Below, in pieces: positions 29,701 to 38,232 of a stretch of 64,000 nucleotides of DNA. The stretch's first letter is position 1; each line of letters begins with the position of its first letter. The position numbers were made by a program, and so were the translations under genes. The notes below the pieces were generated by a model. The model was given only the letters and a program-made list of their open reading frames with translations, was not told where the DNA came from and made no database searches. This DNA is from Vibrio tarriae (GTDB lineage Bacteria; Pseudomonadota; Gammaproteobacteria; Enterobacterales; Vibrionaceae). The stretch is taken from assembly GCF_002216685.1 (NCBI RefSeq), contig NZ_CP022352.1:620001-684000 (forward strand). Reading direction: 5' to 3'.

Positions 29701-29709
29701 TTATTAGAT

Positions 29710-29816
29710 TGACCCTTCTAAGCCGAGGGTCACCTAGCCAACTGACGTTGTTAGTGAACACCATTGTTCACACTTATAGACGGCCAATCACACTTCTTGT
29801 GGTTGGCCTTTTTTTT
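29710..29816 (+). ncRNA. qrr: Qrr quorum-regulatory small RNA
   Basis: A roughly 106-base RNA of the Qrr family. Its first stem is GACCCT..AGGGTC, followed by the conserved target-pairing core (CACCTAGCCAACTGACG then TTGTTAGTGAA). A GTGAAC / GTTCAC stem and a rho-independent terminator (GGCCAATCAC / GTGGTTGGCC with eight Ts) complete it. Qrr RNAs act with Hfq to repress hapR and activate aphA and others at low cell density; LuxO~P with sigma-54 drives them. I cannot tell which numbered Qrr this is. Its terminator runs into the stop of the leftward XRE gene. Confidence 0.93.
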
Positions 29817-31332
29817 ATTCACCACATTCGCCATAGCATCTTGGCTTTCGTGGACAAACCGCGCCGCGTGAACAAATTAATCTCGCTTCATTCTCGATAC
29901 CTCGTTCAACCCAGTTGATGTTGAGAATTTTGGCGATAGTGCGCAAATCACGTTTAATCGGCGCTGGAATCGCGGTGGTTCCTCCTTTCTGCACACAACT
30001 CATTTTGAGCTCTTGAGCAATAGCGAGAGCGTCACCACCTTGCGCATTAATCGCAGGATTCAGGTCGATGCCCGCACACAATACACGGTTGTTGCCGGCA
30101 GGATCGACAACGTTGAGTGATTCACAGCAATAAATCCGTGGCTCATCACCCACAGTTAAAATCGAAATTTGGGCTGAACTGCCTTGCTGTGGCTGTGAAA
30201 GACGACGAAAAACGGCCCAATGCTGACAAGGGTCATTCACTTTACGCATATTTCCCCAAGGAAGTGGGATACCATTTCCACGGTATACGGCCTTGAGTTT
30301 CCCTTCACCATAGGCATCAAAATAGTGCCAGTGAGGGTAGGGAGAAACGACGGTCATCCGCCGCATGGCGACAGAAGGTGAGACTCCCGCTTTCTGATGA
30401 ACGCTGATTTCATATCCGTTACGATCGAGCAGTTGTCGAAAGGGCACCTTAGGGCACAGTAGTGCCCCAGCAAAAAAGCTGGATTCAAAATCTCGCCAAG
30501 CTTGCAAGATATCTTGTGAGTTCAGCTCTGAAGAGGGGGAGGTTTCCACCATCTCATCCCACCCTTGAGTGTGACCGACGGAGAGGACGCTTTTTAGGCC
30601 ATCTTTGTTGTGCAGCACATTATGTCCGATATAAACCGCAAGGTCATATTTCAATCGCGTTGGGTATTCACGCAGGATCTCATTCAGGTAAATGCGCCCA
30701 GGCGGCTCAAAAAAAGAGGTAACGAGCTGTTTGGCACTCACCCCAAGTTCGTCTGTTACATCATGCGGCGTACGCTTTACCCAACGCACGTCCAATCCAA
30801 GCCCTTTGGCAATGTCCAGCAAATCGGTGACAGATAAATTAAGGCGTTTTAGCCCCACCTCTTCTGCAGCGCGTTCAAGATCCGGGAAATGATTTTGCAG
30901 ACTTTCTTGATGGGCTCGAATTAAGAGATGAGCAAATTGGCGGCCAGTAATCCCAGTTTGCGAGAGCATCTCGGGAATAGCAATTTGTAAAATATCATTG
31001 GAAAACAAAAAACTGGGCTCAAGAGCCATTCCACTAATGCCACCTCGATTGCCTTTTTCGGGAGTGATATCAATGTGCTCTGGCTCATCATCTAAAAACC
31101 AGATGGGATCTTTTTGAAACACTTCCGCGATCACTTCCAGCATCTCAACGCTCGGTACTCGTTTTCCGCGCTCAATCATAGAGAGATAAGAAACTGATGG
31201 TGCGTATTCAGGACTAACACGAATGCAGCGCGCAGAAAGATCCTCCATAGTTAAGTGGTTCCTTTTCCGAAGGTTTCTGACTTTAGTGCCCAGAAAATGG
31301 GACTGTCGAACAAGACTTTTAGACACACTCAT
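29815..31332 (-). CDS. Large XRE-family regulator with C-terminal cysteine cluster
   Basis: A 505-residue protein. An XRE helix-turn-helix occupies residues 12-75 (TMEDLSARC, SYLSMIERGKRVPSVEMLEV). A long C-terminal region resembles the RamB/ScfR group of metabolism-sensing regulators (DUF3612-like), with a YIGHNVLHNKDG segment. The last 21 residues hold Cys487, 493, 499 and 503, which could bind a metal or cluster. The start lacks a ribosome site and lies next to three 14-base tandem repeats, so the regulator probably controls itself and the divergent gene. Effector unknown. Confidence 0.85.
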   Translation of the reverse strand: MSVSKSLVRQSHFLGTKVRNLRKRNHLTMEDLSARCIRVSPEYAPSVSYLSMIERGKRVPSVEMLEVIAEVFQKDPIWFLDDEPEHIDITPEKGNRGGISGMALEPSFLFSNDILQIAIPEMLSQTGITGRQFAHLLIRAHQESLQNHFPDLERAAEEVGLKRLNLSVTDLLDIAKGLGLDVRWVKRTPHDVTDELGVSAKQLVTSFFEPPGRIYLNEILREYPTRLKYDLAVYIGHNVLHNKDGLKSVLSVGHTQGWDEMVETSPSSELNSQDILQAWRDFESSFFAGALLCPKVPFRQLLDRNGYEISVHQKAGVSPSVAMRRMTVVSPYPHWHYFDAYGEGKLKAVYRGNGIPLPWGNMRKVNDPCQHWAVFRRLSQPQQGSSAQISILTVGDEPRIYCCESLNVVDPAGNNRVLCAGIDLNPAINAQGGDALAIAQELKMSCVQKGGTTAIPAPIKRDLRTIAKILNINWVERGIENEARLICSRGAVCPRKPRCYGECGE

Positions 31333-31333
31333 T

Positions 31334-31375
31334 TTGTAAAATTCACATTGTAAAATTTTTGTTGTGAAATTGTAG
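31334..31375. promoter_or_regulatory. Three 14-base tandem repeats (candidate operator)
   Basis: TTGTAAAATTCACA, TTGTAAAATTTTTG and TTGTGAAATTGTAG at 31334, 31348 and 31362, in perfect 14-base register. They begin one base past the start codon of the leftward XRE regulator and face the divergent gene at 31481. Confidence 0.7.
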
Positions 31376-31480
31376 TCAAAAATCCGCTAGTCTTCCAAGT
31401 AAGCGAAGTCACAAATCCGGCGAAAATATCGCCAGTGTCTTTGCAGCAAAATGACATTGAATCTGGACGAGGGAACGACG

Positions 31481-32059
31481 ATGAACATGCTGACGTTTGA
31501 TAAAACAGAAATCCAACACCAAAACAAACCCTTTATCGCTGAAGCTGTGTTCGCCGTAGAAACGGTCGCCGCCAATCAACAGCGTGAAAAACAAACCAAA
31601 GCCAAACAGTTATTGGATCGCCTGTTTCCGCTTGAAAATGGTACTCACCAAGATGTGACCGCATACGTGATTGATTACAATCACCTGCTCGCTTACTTTC
31701 AAGATGGCCGTCATAGTGGCTTGAAATACCCAAAACAGTTTGTGGCGTTTAATGGCAGTAAAGAAAATCCAAGCCATCTTCTGTTTCGTGATGGGCAAGG
31801 TAGTCACGTCGAAATGACATTAGGTTGCCAGCGCGGCACGGGTTGCATTGAGTTACGAGAAATCGCAGATATTCAATTAGAAACGTGCACGGTACTCAAT
31901 CATTCCAATGATCACGCACAACCAAGCACCACTATTCGCCACTGGGTAAGTTTGATCAAAGGCGATGAACAAGGTCGCCCACAGGCTCGTATCGAAGAGA
32001 AAGAGTATACGGCTCGAAATGGTGACGAATATTTCCTCGGAGACTGTTTTTCACATTAA
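31481..32059 (+). CDS. Uncharacterised protein divergent from the XRE regulator
   Basis: A 192-residue cytoplasmic protein with no signal or membrane segment. It starts MNMLTFDKTEIQHQNKPF, with GAGGGAACGACG before the ATG (31481); an upstream in-frame ATG lacks this site. A conserved-looking core is VEMTLGCQRGTGCIELREIADIQL and a WVSLIKGDEQGRPQ stretch. No family recognised. Placement suggests a metabolic function controlled by the divergent regulator. A bidirectional terminator follows. Confidence 0.8.
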   Translation: MNMLTFDKTEIQHQNKPFIAEAVFAVETVAANQQREKQTKAKQLLDRLFPLENGTHQDVTAYVIDYNHLLAYFQDGRHSGLKYPKQFVAFNGSKENPSHLLFRDGQGSHVEMTLGCQRGTGCIELREIADIQLETCTVLNHSNDHAQPSTTIRHWVSLIKGDEQGRPQARIEEKEYTARNGDEYFLGDCFSH

Positions 32060-32073
32060 TCCGCTATCGTATG

Positions 32074-32108
32074 AAAAAGCCAAGAGTCAGAGATTCTTGG
32101 CTTTTTTG
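32074..32108. terminator. Bidirectional intrinsic terminator
   Basis: AAAAAGCCAAGA..TCTTGGCTTTTTT stem between the rightward gene ending at 32059 and the leftward GGEEF gene. Confidence 0.85.
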
Positions 32109-32177
32109 TGGCAATTTGGAGCGGTGTAACTTTTCCTGTGCCGTCTATTTACAACGTGTGGGTAGGTATCGCAGAGT

Positions 32178-33197
32178 TTAGAGCGGCATGACTCGATTGC
32201 GGCCCAGATTTTTCGCTTCATACAGCAATCCATCCGCTCGACCGATGAGAGACTCCAAAGAGTCACCTTCAATCTTTTCTACTACACCAAACGAAGCGGT
32301 AATGCTACCGACCGATTGACCGCTACGCCGATCTTTTACGGTGAGCTTTTCTATTGAACGTCGCACCGATTCAGCAAACTGTCGTGCAATACGTAGCGAT
32401 TTGTGCGGAGTAATCAGTGCGAATTCTTCACCGCCATAACGATAAGCGGTCACACCATCACGACACAGGCTTTGAAGACGTTTGGCAATCGCTCGGATAA
32501 TTTGGTCACCAAACAGGTGGCCATAGTTGTCATTAAGGGCTTTAAAGTGGTCGATGTCGAGCATGATCAGGCTGACTTGCTGACCAGCATGGATCAGCGT
32601 GAACATATCGCCATCAAAAGCTCGGCGGTTATAGAGTCCGGATAAACTGTCAAACAGAGCATCTTTCTGAACTTTCGCCAGTTGCTCTTTAAGACGAGAG
32701 ATTTCTAAAGTTGCTGCGTTCAGTTGATTGTTAAGGAAATTGGTCGAGTGTCGAATATCTTTAGAGTCACTCACCAAGCGGCGGATGACAGTCATCACTT
32801 CTTCAATCGAGAGATTGTCTTGCTCGACGCGTTCTAACTCCTTAAAGCTTTTATCAATCACATTCGCAAAGGAACTGGTGTCACTGAGCGTATCATTCAT
32901 TGAGCTGCTAATTTCACTGAGCAGCACCTCAACATTTGCGCGTAACTGATTGATATTGGTTTCTGCTTTGGTTGCAATGTATTGTTGATAGAGATGCTCA
33001 CCAGAAGCGGGTGGGCAAAGACCAAAGTTTTGCAATACAGAGTCCATTTCCGCATTCAGTTGCGGAATGGCTTGGTCGACATAGGTATACCATAAGGCAT
33101 AGTTCACGGGGGTGGCCGCGACATGATGTTTCATCATTAAAGGTACGACTTTTTTTAAGTTAGCCGTGGATTTTTTGAAATCTTCAGTTGTCATCAC
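32178..33197 (-). CDS. Cytoplasmic diguanylate cyclase (GGEEF) with coiled-coil N-terminus
   Basis: A 339-residue enzyme without membrane segments. Residues 1-170 are helical/coiled coil and mediate dimerisation; the GGDEF domain begins at DSLSGLYNRR. The active loop is YRYGGEEFALITP (GGEEF at 255-259). The segment before it reads RDGV, so the inhibitory RxxD site is missing and activity should be free of product feedback. It matches what I recall of VCA0956, the enzyme commonly overexpressed to raise c-di-GMP in V. cholerae. It is only 3 kb from vpsT, the c-di-GMP-dependent regulator. Confidence 0.92.
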   Translation of the reverse strand: MMTTEDFKKSTANLKKVVPLMMKHHVAATPVNYALWYTYVDQAIPQLNAEMDSVLQNFGLCPPASGEHLYQQYIATKAETNINQLRANVEVLLSEISSSMNDTLSDTSSFANVIDKSFKELERVEQDNLSIEEVMTVIRRLVSDSKDIRHSTNFLNNQLNAATLEISRLKEQLAKVQKDALFDSLSGLYNRRAFDGDMFTLIHAGQQVSLIMLDIDHFKALNDNYGHLFGDQIIRAIAKRLQSLCRDGVTAYRYGGEEFALITPHKSLRIARQFAESVRRSIEKLTVKDRRSGQSVGSITASFGVVEKIEGDSLESLIGRADGLLYEAKNLGRNRVMPL

Positions 33198-33365
33198 TTG
33201 GTTAGGATACGCAAGACATTTTCATAACCTTAAGATTAGCGGATTTACTGTAGAAACGCTGCAAATTTGTTCTTGCTAGAGAGGCTGCTCAATGCGTGCC
33301 ATTTTCCTCATCCTCTTTGAAGTGTTAACGTCAAGGAGTAATGGGATCAACACAGGATAAAACGA

Positions 33366-33893
33366 ATGGATTCAGTGCAAAAATCCGTCATGGAATGGGC
33401 AAATGAGCTGCCTGAGTTGAATACTCTGCCCATGTCGGTACTTCATCGGTTACAACGGTTGGCGAGACGTATTGAGTTAAAAATGGAGACCTTCTATCAA
33501 CAAGCGGGACTGACCGCTGGAGAGTTTGAAGTGTTAATGACCTTGCGTGGTGTCGGTCATCCTTATTGCCTAAACCCTTCGGACTTGCAAGTGCGGTTAT
33601 TGCTCAGCTCAGGGGCTATGACTAACCGTTTAACGCGGCTTGAACGCAAAGGACTTGTAGAGAGAAACCTCAGTAAGTATGACAGGCGTAATGTTGAGGT
33701 GACACTGACAGAAGCAGGGCGACAACGCATCGAACTCTGGTTGCCAGAGTATTGTGATTTACAGTCGAGTTTGCTCACGAAGTTTTCCGAGGTGGAGCAA
33801 GAGACGTTATCGACACAATTACAAGAGTGGTTGAGTCATCATGAGCAACTATGGTGTATACCTGATTTGCTGAATTCAGATCGGCAGCGCTAG
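33366..33893 (+). CDS. MarR family transcriptional regulator
   Basis: A 175-residue winged-helix protein. The core at residues 40-125 is typical: TAGEFEVLMTLRG, the recognition helix LLSSGAMTNRLTRLERKGLVER and the wing with NLSKYDRRNVEVTLTEAG. Such proteins repress efflux or stress genes and release DNA on binding small phenolic ligands or by oxidation. No target gene is adjacent on the same strand. Start preceded by GGATAAAACG; a weak site. Confidence 0.9.
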   Translation: MDSVQKSVMEWANELPELNTLPMSVLHRLQRLARRIELKMETFYQQAGLTAGEFEVLMTLRGVGHPYCLNPSDLQVRLLLSSGAMTNRLTRLERKGLVERNLSKYDRRNVEVTLTEAGRQRIELWLPEYCDLQSSLLTKFSEVEQETLSTQLQEWLSHHEQLWCIPDLLNSDRQR

Positions 33894-33908
33894 GGCTGCC
33901 GAGAATTC
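33872..33908 (+). terminator. Hairpin at the end of the marR-like gene
   Basis: GAATTC and TCGGCAG pair with CTGCCGA and GAATTC around the stop codon, followed by ATTTTTATTTG. This may serve as terminator for the marR-like transcript. Confidence 0.5.
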
Positions 33909-33967
33909 ATTTTTATTTGTTACAGCAAATAGTCTTGCGATTGGCTTTGGGTTAAATACTTAACCGA

Positions 33968-34888
33968 TCACGATTTTTGCAAACGCTGCGTCTCAAGCTT
34001 CTTGGATCCACGCAACATGGCTTCGACTAACTCGGTAGCGTTAAATTTCTCCAACGCTTCGTGAGCGCCAACTTGATGGGCACGATCGACACAGATCTCA
34101 CTGGAGAGCGAAGTGTGCAAAATACAATAAGCATGGTTTAACTGCGGATCATTTTGCATTTCAAATGCCAGCTCATAACCATCTAATCCCGGCATTTCAA
34201 TATCACTCACCAAAATGTCGATGGCGCGGTGGTCGCGTGCCATATCGCGCATCAAATCCAGCGCTTCACTGCCATTTTTACAGATATGATAAGGAATGTT
34301 GATGCTATCCAGCGCATCAGAGAGTTGTTTACGCGCAATAGAAGAATCATCGACCAACAAAATATTGAGGGGTTTTAATCGCTCTCGTTCGATATCTGTC
34401 AACATCGGAACCTTGGTCGATTCATACTGTGGGTAGATCTTCGAGAGTAGTAACTCCACATCCAGCAGTTGCACAATCTTGTTTTGGAATCGAGTGATCC
34501 CAGTGACGAAAACATCATGCCCTGCTGTTTCAGGGGACGATTCGATTTGTCGCCAATCACACTCGATTATCTTTTCTATCGTGCGAACCATGAAAGCTAC
34601 AACCGTGCGTAAGCAGTCTGTGACAATCAAATAGCACTTCTGATACTCGCTCGGTTGGATTGGGCGGAAGCCAATCGCTGCGGCCATATCAATCACTGGC
34701 ACTGTAAGGTTACGAATCGTGACCGTTCCTATCACATGATGGTGTGAATAGGGGATCTGAGTCATAGGTTGATAAGTGACAATTTCCCGGACTTTCAGTG
34801 TCCCGATAGCGAAAAGTTGCTGCTGGGCACTGAGCGTGAACATCAACATTCCTTGTGATTGGTTCGCTTTACTGACGACTTTAGCCAT
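33968..34888 (-). CDS. cheV: Chemotaxis coupling/receiver protein CheV
   Basis: A 306-residue protein with a CheW-like domain (residues about 13-160, FAIGTLKVREIVTYQPMTQIP) and a receiver domain (NILLVDDSSIARKQ to the end, with the phosphoacceptor Asp in DILVSDIEMPGLDGYE). CheV couples receptors to CheA and its receiver acts as an adaptation or phosphate-sink device. Vibrio has several CheV copies and this one is not beside other che genes. Divergent from ppiC. Length is that of the family. Confidence 0.93.
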   Translation of the reverse strand: MAKVVSKANQSQGMLMFTLSAQQQLFAIGTLKVREIVTYQPMTQIPYSHHHVIGTVTIRNLTVPVIDMAAAIGFRPIQPSEYQKCYLIVTDCLRTVVAFMVRTIEKIIECDWRQIESSPETAGHDVFVTGITRFQNKIVQLLDVELLLSKIYPQYESTKVPMLTDIERERLKPLNILLVDDSSIARKQLSDALDSINIPYHICKNGSEALDLMRDMARDHRAIDILVSDIEMPGLDGYELAFEMQNDPQLNHAYCILHTSLSSEICVDRAHQVGAHEALEKFNATELVEAMLRGSKKLETQRLQKS

Positions 34889-35062
34889 AATATTTTCTTT
34901 AACTGTTCGGACTCTTAGTAATACTAAACGAAATTACCGTATCGGCAACGGAATGGCTTGAATTTAGTCGATATTCGACCGATTTGTATTGATCTCAGCC
35001 ATGCGTTTACATTTATTGTTGATCGAGTACACTACGCGGCTCGACAAAATAGGGGAAACATT

Positions 35063-35341
35063 ATGGCTCGCACTGCGGCAGCTTTGCATATTTTGGTTAA
35101 ACACAAAGAGCAAGCCGATGATATTTTGGCTCAATTAAAGAAAGGGGCGAAGTTCCACGTGTTGGCTAAGAAATATTCGATTTGCCCATCTGGAAAAAAA
35201 GGTGGTGACTTGGGTGAGTTTCGTCAAGGTCAAATGGTTCCTGCTTTCGACAAAGCCTGCTTTCAAGGTGAAGTGCTAACCCCACAATTGGTCAAAACCA
35301 AATTTGGTTGGCATGTGGTGAAGGTGTTGTATCGTACCTAG
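35063..35341 (+). CDS. ppiC: Small parvulin-type peptidyl-prolyl isomerase
   Basis: A 92-residue protein that consists of a single rotamase domain: [53 protein letters not shown] and [11 protein letters not shown]. It matches cytoplasmic PpiC of E. coli (93 residues), which speeds cis-trans isomerisation of prolyl bonds. The ATG follows AGGGGAAAC. An ERIC element lies directly downstream. Monocistronic. Confidence 0.95.
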   Translation: MARTAAALHILVKHKEQADDILAQLKKGAKFHVLAKKYSICPSGKKGGDLGEFRQGQMVPAFDKACFQGEVLTPQLVKTKFGWHVVKVLYRT

Positions 35342-35357
35342 TGGTGTTCTTGTTCAT

Positions 35358-35487
35358 TGAGCCACCTAACCTACTGCAAGCTGCAGTGGTTTTGGTTACG
35401 TTCGCTTGCCCCGGCTACATTGAACCTGTCTATGCTCATGGGGGATGAGCTCAAATGTTCCTACCTAAAATTCCAAGTAGTTTTAGA
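35358..35487 (+). repeat. ERIC element (diverged)
   Basis: CTACTGCAAGCTGCAGTGG, TTACGTTCGCTTGCCCC, CTATGCTCATGGGGGATGAG and CTACCTAAAATTCCAAGTAGTTTTAG in order. It lies just past ppiC. The remaining 410 bases up to vpsT are AT-rich regulatory DNA with no ORF. Confidence 0.82.
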
Positions 35488-35489
35488 AC

Positions 35490-35903
35490 ACTTATTTTTC
35501 TCATCGAATATATTGAACATTAGAGAGATAAAATATGATTAATATCAATTTCTGTTATTAATGTATTGATTATTACTATGGATTTTTATTCTAATTTTGA
35601 TATTCAACGAGTAGATTGGGTAGTAATCATACCAACTTATTTTTTATATCGAATGGAAAACACATAAGAGCCTTTTTGCGTATCTATGGTTTTTATTAAG
35701 CAACTTGACTTATATAAATGAAATAATGGTGTTTTCGCTATTGATATTCTTAATATTGAGAAGTTTTCTTAACCTCATGAATTATACAGATTAAATTTCA
35801 GATTCAATCTGCTTATGCGTTTGTCTTATTTTCTGAACATTGACTTCCCTTTTCTTAACGTTAGTTTTAACCATGTTAGCCTTGATGTGTTAGGAGGGGT
35901 GAA
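35490..35903 (+). promoter_or_regulatory. AT-rich upstream region of vpsT
   Basis: About 410 bases of strongly AT-rich non-coding DNA. It lacks any coding frame and ends in TTAGGAGGGG 10 bases before the vpsT start. This length fits a heavily regulated promoter; VpsR and VpsT are known to act at vpsT promoters. I cannot locate individual sites with confidence. Confidence 0.5.
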
Positions 35904-36578
35904 ATGAAAGATGAAAACAAACTAAACGTTAGAATGCTTTCTGATGTTTGTATGCAATCCAGATTGTTGAAAGAGGCGTTAGAATCAAAACTTCCTTTAG
36001 CGCTGGAAATGACACCATTTTCTGAGCTCTGGCTCGAGGAGAGTAAACCAGAAAGCCGCAATATTCAGATGCTGGTGATTGATTATTCTAGAATTTCTGA
36101 TGATGTATTGACCGATTATAGCTCGTTTAAGCACATCAGTTGTCCTGATGCTAAAGAAGTAATCATTAACTGCCCACAGGATATTGAGCATAAATTACTC
36201 TTTAAATGGAATAATTTGGCCGGAGTATTCTATATCGATGATGATATGGACACGCTGATCAAAGGCATGAGTAAAATTTTGCAGGGTGAAATGTGGCTAA
36301 CTCGTAAGCTGGCTCAAGAATATATTCTTCACTATCGTGCTGGCAACTCAGTTGTTACCTCGCAAATGTACGCAAAATTAACCAAAAGAGAACAACAAAT
36401 TATCAAGTTGCTTGGAAGTGGTGCTTCTAATATTGAAATTGCAGATAAACTCTTTGTGAGTGAAAATACAGTAAAAACACATCTGCATAATGTCTTTAAA
36501 AAAATTAATGCCAAAAATCGCTTGCAGGCACTGATTTGGGCGAAAAACAATATTGGAATCGAAGAAGTCAATTCTTAA
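35904..36578 (+). CDS. vpsT: c-di-GMP-responsive biofilm regulator VpsT (LuxR/CsgD family)
   Basis: A 224-residue regulator that binds c-di-GMP, dimerises and activates vps exopolysaccharide and biofilm genes while repressing motility. The receiver-like N-terminal domain contains the c-di-GMP motif WLTR at residues 131-134, with Ile141 of the dimer interface preserved. The LuxR-type helix-turn-helix begins at KLTKREQQIIKLL and includes SNIEIADKLFVSENTVKTHL. The start follows TTAGGAGGGG. Full length, no lesions seen. Several cyclases that could feed it lie within 14 kb. Confidence 0.97.
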   Translation: MKDENKLNVRMLSDVCMQSRLLKEALESKLPLALEMTPFSELWLEESKPESRNIQMLVIDYSRISDDVLTDYSSFKHISCPDAKEVIINCPQDIEHKLLFKWNNLAGVFYIDDDMDTLIKGMSKILQGEMWLTRKLAQEYILHYRAGNSVVTSQMYAKLTKREQQIIKLLGSGASNIEIADKLFVSENTVKTHLHNVFKKINAKNRLQALIWAKNNIGIEEVNS

Positions 36579-36654
36579 TTCGTGTTGTAATTCCTCTTCT
36601 ATTTTCTTCATTCGATAGTCTAGGTTTCGCCAAAAATAAGGCAGCATAACGTTG

Positions 36655-36742
36655 CCTTATTTTAAGCCCTTCAAGCGTACCTACGCTCATCGAGATGTAC
36701 TCACCAGCTCCCTACCTGAAAATCTCAGTCGTTTAGATACAG
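36655..36742 (+). repeat. Degenerate ERIC fragment
   Basis: CTACGCTCATCGAGATGTACTCACC, CCTACCTGAAAATCTCAGTCGTTTAGATAC (in pieces) resemble the right half of ERIC. The left arm is nearly lost. It lies between vpsT and the YbjQ-like gene. Confidence 0.5.
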
Positions 36743-36749
36743 TTGTTGA

Positions 36750-37070
36750 CTATTCGACGACAACTGCAGTGCCACTGATGGAAACCATCAGCATGCCATT
36801 GGCTTTACCAAAGGTTTCATAATCTAAATCGATGCCGACCACGGCATTTGCGCCCAGTGCTGCGGCGTGTTGCTGTAATTCTTCCAATGCAATTGCACGA
36901 GCTTTTTCGAGCTCTCGTTCATAAGTACCTGAGCGTCCACCTACAATATCGCGGAGCCCAGCAAACAGATCTTTAAAAATGTTGGCACCAAGAATGGCTT
37001 CGCCTGCAATCACTCCGCAGTAACGAACGATGCGTTTGCCTTCGATATTGGGTGTCGTTGTAACAATCAT
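36750..37070 (-). CDS. YbjQ family (UPF0145) protein
   Basis: A 106-residue cytoplasmic protein, beginning [21 protein letters not shown] and ending in [14 protein letters not shown], with the family core [14 protein letters not shown]. These heavy-metal-binding-like domain proteins form pentamers; their biochemical function is not settled. The start is preceded by AGGAAACACC. Stands alone and converges on vpsT. Confidence 0.9.
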   Translation of the reverse strand: MIVTTTPNIEGKRIVRYCGVIAGEAILGANIFKDLFAGLRDIVGGRSGTYERELEKARAIALEELQQHAAALGANAVVGIDLDYETFGKANGMLMVSISGTAVVVE

Positions 37071-37286
37071 GGTGTTTCCTCAAGGGATGTTTTTGATGTT
37101 CAGATTGGATTACAAAATGGCAGTGAAGTTCCGCCATCGCCTCAATCTCTTTAAGTGACAGGCTTGAATCTTTTTTGCCACAATCCCTCCATCAGAATTA
37201 TTGATCTTGGAGATTAATAACTCGAATTGCTGAGTGGAGGTAGGCCAGATATAACCGCGTTTCTTATTGTTCGTGTAGTGAGAATC

Positions 37287-37895
37287 ATGGCGTTAGATGG
37301 ATTGATGGATGCAATTGCAGACCGAGGTTGGTATGTGTGGGATGATTTTCTGAAGCCGCAAGAAGTGCAAGCTTTACGAGAGTGCATTCCTGAACGTTGG
37401 AAACGAGCAAAAATTGGCAGAAATGAAGAGACTCAGCGTGCGGCTGATATCCGGAGCGATAAAATCCAATGGCTTGATGTATCAATGGATCAACCTGTTC
37501 AAGACTATTTAGAGCGGATGGAACAGATCCGGCGTGAAGTGAATCGTCACTTTTTTCTTGGGCTGTTTGAATATGAAGCGCACTTTGCAAAATATGAGGC
37601 AGGTGATTTCTACCTTAAACATCTCGACTCGTTTCGCGGCAATGAAAATCGCAAATTGACCACAGTGTTTTACCTCAATGAAAATTGGACTCCCACCGAT
37701 GGTGGTGAATTAAAAATCTACGATTTGCAGGATAACTGGATTGAAACGTTAGCGCCCGTTGCGGGACGTCTGGTGGTATTTCTTTCGGAACGATTCCCTC
37801 ATGAAGTGCTCGAAGCGCATGCGGATCGCGTCAGTATTGCGGGCTGGTTTCGTACTAATGGAGTGAGCGGTAATAAGCTGGATATCGCGAATTAA
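37287..37895 (+). CDS. 2-oxoglutarate/Fe(II) oxygenase (prolyl 4-hydroxylase-like)
   Basis: A 202-residue protein with the double-stranded beta-helix iron site: HLD (HLDSFRGNENR), the distal His in RFPHEVLEAH and the cosubstrate Arg in RVSIAGWFRTN. The segment KLTTVFYLNENWTPTDGGELKIY is characteristic of P4H-like proteins related to yeast Tpa1 and bacterial PHD homologues that modify EF-Tu. Start at MALDGLMD, with GTGAGA upstream; the longer frame has no site. Its target here is unknown. Confidence 0.9.
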   Translation: MALDGLMDAIADRGWYVWDDFLKPQEVQALRECIPERWKRAKIGRNEETQRAADIRSDKIQWLDVSMDQPVQDYLERMEQIRREVNRHFFLGLFEYEAHFAKYEAGDFYLKHLDSFRGNENRKLTTVFYLNENWTPTDGGELKIYDLQDNWIETLAPVAGRLVVFLSERFPHEVLEAHADRVSIAGWFRTNGVSGNKLDIAN

Positions 37896-37982
37896 CGCAT
37901 TCCATAACAGCTTTAAGCTGCGAGGTGAAAACACACAAGGCAGCTCGTTATAATCGCGCTACCTTGTGTCGTTCAACGTGGT

Positions 37983-38228
37983 TTATTTGAAATGAATAAC
38001 AGAGAAATGGGGCTGTTCACTTAAGGCTTCCATCGAACTCAGTTGATCAGTTTCGAGGAGCCAAGTTTCTTCTTCACCTCTTAGCGCAATACACTCCTGC
38101 TTTTGACTATTACGTTGAGTGTCGGCGGCGACTCCGTAATACACCTCACCACTTTTCATTGTTAATTTGACTGGCAGATGAAACAAACAGGCCAGTTCAA
38201 TGTAATCGTATTGACTGCAGCTAACCAT
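37983..38228 (-). CDS. rof: Rho-binding antiterminator Rof (YaeO)
   Basis: An 81-residue Sm-fold protein. The N-terminus YDYIELACLFHLPVKLTMKSGE aligns with E. coli YaeO (YDNLELACQHHLMLTLELKDGE). Rof binds Rho and prevents its loading, reducing Rho-dependent termination; the V. cholerae protein has been studied structurally. It begins 4 bases after the speG stop, so the two are co-transcribed. This arrangement is worth noting because speG acts on polyamines. Confidence 0.9.
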   Translation of the reverse strand: MVSCSQYDYIELACLFHLPVKLTMKSGEVYYGVAADTQRNSQKQECIALRGEEETWLLETDQLSSMEALSEQPHFSVIHFK

Positions 38229-38232
38229 GTCT

